Below are positions 63,236 through 64,000 of a DNA stretch of 64,000 bases, one piece after another. Origin of the DNA: Angelobacter sp036502105 (GTDB lineage: Bacteria; Acidobacteriota; Terriglobia; Terriglobales; Acidobacteriaceae); NCBI GenBank assembly GCA_036502105.1, contig DASXZE010000062.1, positions 12,410 to 76,409 of the forward strand, written 5' to 3'. The translations under genes were made by a program, and so were the position numbers. How positions within the stretch are numbered: the first letter of the stretch is position 1; every line of letters starts with the position of its first letter. Below the pieces are notes generated by a model. The model saw only the letters and a program-made list of their open reading frames with translations. It had not been told where the DNA came from and made no database searches.

Positions 63236-63281
63236 CGCCCGGCCGCCGGTTTTCTCTTTACCTCTGCCTGGAGGCTTCCGT

Positions 63282-63599
63282 ATGCAATGTAGCGTCTGCC
63301 CATTTGGACACGTTTGTCTTCGCTGGGGCCGGTCTGTAAGCCTGCATCTTGACCGTGCTGAACTCGCCTGTGCTCTGGAATGCCTGACTGAAGTTCTTGA
63401 TGGCACGGGCCGGGGCTTTTCTCTGGGGCCGGGATCATTTTGCGCCAGCCATGCCACAGATGGCTTTTATTACCTGGTCTGCCGTGAATGCGTGACCCTG
63501 CGGCTTTCTGAGAATGAGGCCCGTGGGCTGCGCAATGTGCTTACATCCGCCCGAACGGTGCTGGATCAATCACAAAAGCCAGTTCAGCAGATCATGTGA
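63282..63599 (+). CDS. Small Cys-containing protein, probably Fur-family regulated
   Basis: The 105-residue protein starts at MQCSVCPFGHVCLRWG, preceded by CTGGAGG at 7 bases; the longer frame from 63195 overlaps the operator and is less likely. Cys3, Cys6 and Cys12 could bind a metal. The rest is predicted alpha/beta (SLHLDRAELACALECLTEVL; FYYLVCRECVTLRLSENEAR). The family is not recognised; the short C-x2-C start followed by a hydrophilic body resembles small metal-handling or carrier proteins. It is divergent from the Fur-family gene, so iron- or metal-dependent expression is likely. Confidence 0.72.
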   Translation: MQCSVCPFGHVCLRWGRSVSLHLDRAELACALECLTEVLDGTGRGFSLGPGSFCASHATDGFYYLVCRECVTLRLSENEARGLRNVLTSARTVLDQSQKPVQQIM

Positions 63600-63652
63600 T
63601 CATTGCCGCGTGCTGATTCGCCAGTTGCGGGGCCAATTTTACGCCGATCAGA

Positions 63653-63683
63653 TTTAGCCCTCCTCCCGCATAGATGGGCTAAA
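63653..63683 (+). terminator. Weak hairpin after the small Cys protein
   Basis: TTTAGCCC (63653-63660) pairs with GGGCTAAA (63676-63683), with a 15-base loop and no real T-run. It lies about 55-85 bases past the stop at 63599 and may act as a weak terminator. Confidence 0.25.
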
Positions 63684-63775
63684 ATTCAGCGCTCGTGTTG
63701 GATGACTCGAGCCCTCGTGATTCTTGTAATCAGATGTAGGGATAACTTAGAGAGAAGCTGTTTGGGTGCTGCGAT

Positions 63776-64000
63776 CTAATCTGCCGCCACGTATCGGGAC
63801 ACTACATGCATTTCAGCGCAGACTTTGCAAAATTTTTTATGGCGGTGGAAGGCTTCGTCCGCTTCGCGGTGGCAGTCGCCCAGGGTTTCAATCTGCTTCA
63901 TTTCCTGATCGTCTTTTTTGGCGCAGGCAAAAAACTGAAGCAGCCGGGCTTTGAACACATCATCGGCAAGCGATGCTTTTGAATAAAGCTCTCTTCCTCG
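63776..64000 (-). CDS. C-terminal part of an unidentified protein, running off the window
   Basis: The minus-strand frame is open from the window edge to a TAG at 63776, about 74 residues: ELYSKASLADDVFKARLLQF then FACAKKDDQEMKQIETLGDC, with HKKFCKVCAEMH near the end. The CHREADEAFHRHKKFCKVC segment could bind metal. It may be the end of a longer gene or a small one starting at the GTG at 63958 (60 residues). No family recognised. Confidence 0.45.
   Translation of the reverse strand, partial: RGRELYSKASLADDVFKARLLQFFACAKKDDQEMKQIETLGDCHREADEAFHRHKKFCKVCAEMHVVSRYVAAD

Noticed and set aside
1..64000. tRNA, rRNA, CRISPR arrays, insertion sequences or prophage
   Set aside because: No cloverleaf-like gene, rRNA stretch, regular spaced repeats, transposase or phage genes were found on reading both strands.

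Overview
The window looks like chromosome of a member of the Acidobacteriota (Terriglobia/Koribacter-like). The lineage call is inference. It rests on the 846-residue duplicated FtsX/MacB-type permease of the ADOP class, which is a hallmark of this phylum, on the mid-50s GC look, and on several families typical of these genomes (GH15 next to zwf, phosphoesterase lipoprotein, VIT/VWA plus large TPR proteins). I see no rRNA, tRNA, CRISPR array, insertion sequence or prophage.

Layout. 1-4456: the end of an MFS transporter, a heavily frameshifted DinB-family pseudogene, and the ADOP permease. 4469-8216 (minus): DinB-like protein, glucose-6-phosphate dehydrogenase and a GH15 glucoamylase/trehalase-like enzyme, which together suggest storage-sugar breakdown feeding the oxidative pentose phosphate pathway. 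8479-10672: a small membrane protein and a KimA-like APC permease. 10995-20289: a four-gene RND efflux operon (adaptor, two different inner-membrane pumps, outer-membrane lipoprotein) of MdtABC plus OprM type. 20404-21421: two small minus-strand genes.

21528-36985 is an uptake region: lactate permease, a four-gene carbohydrate-type ABC importer, acetyl-CoA synthetase and an MHS-type MFS transporter on the minus strand, then a complete divergent Liv-type operon (substrate-binding protein, two permeases, two ATPases). 36989-46271 is mixed: FkbM methyltransferase with a C-terminal frameshift, a secreted phosphoesterase with altered metal-site residues, a NUDIX hydrolase fused to a membrane domain, an APC permease coupled to an aminotransferase, and a divergent DoxX / MarR-SRPBCC pair.

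46268-61561 is the most unusual part: six consecutive minus-strand genes, each overlapping the next, about 15.3 kb. In transcription order they encode a membrane-anchored beta-propeller protein, a VIT/VWA protein, a 2,446-residue TPR-type protein, a 578-residue membrane-anchored protein, a serine transpeptidase/beta-lactamase-fold protein and a SpoIID-type protein. All are predicted to be exported or membrane-anchored, so I read this as one cell-envelope, probably peptidoglycan-related, machine that I cannot match to a named system.

The right end has tatA, a Fur-family regulator, a regulatory intergenic region with two kinds of palindrome, a small Cys-containing protein with a Fur-box-like site, and a partial gene running off the edge. 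All functional calls come from reading the protein sequences; no database search was possible.
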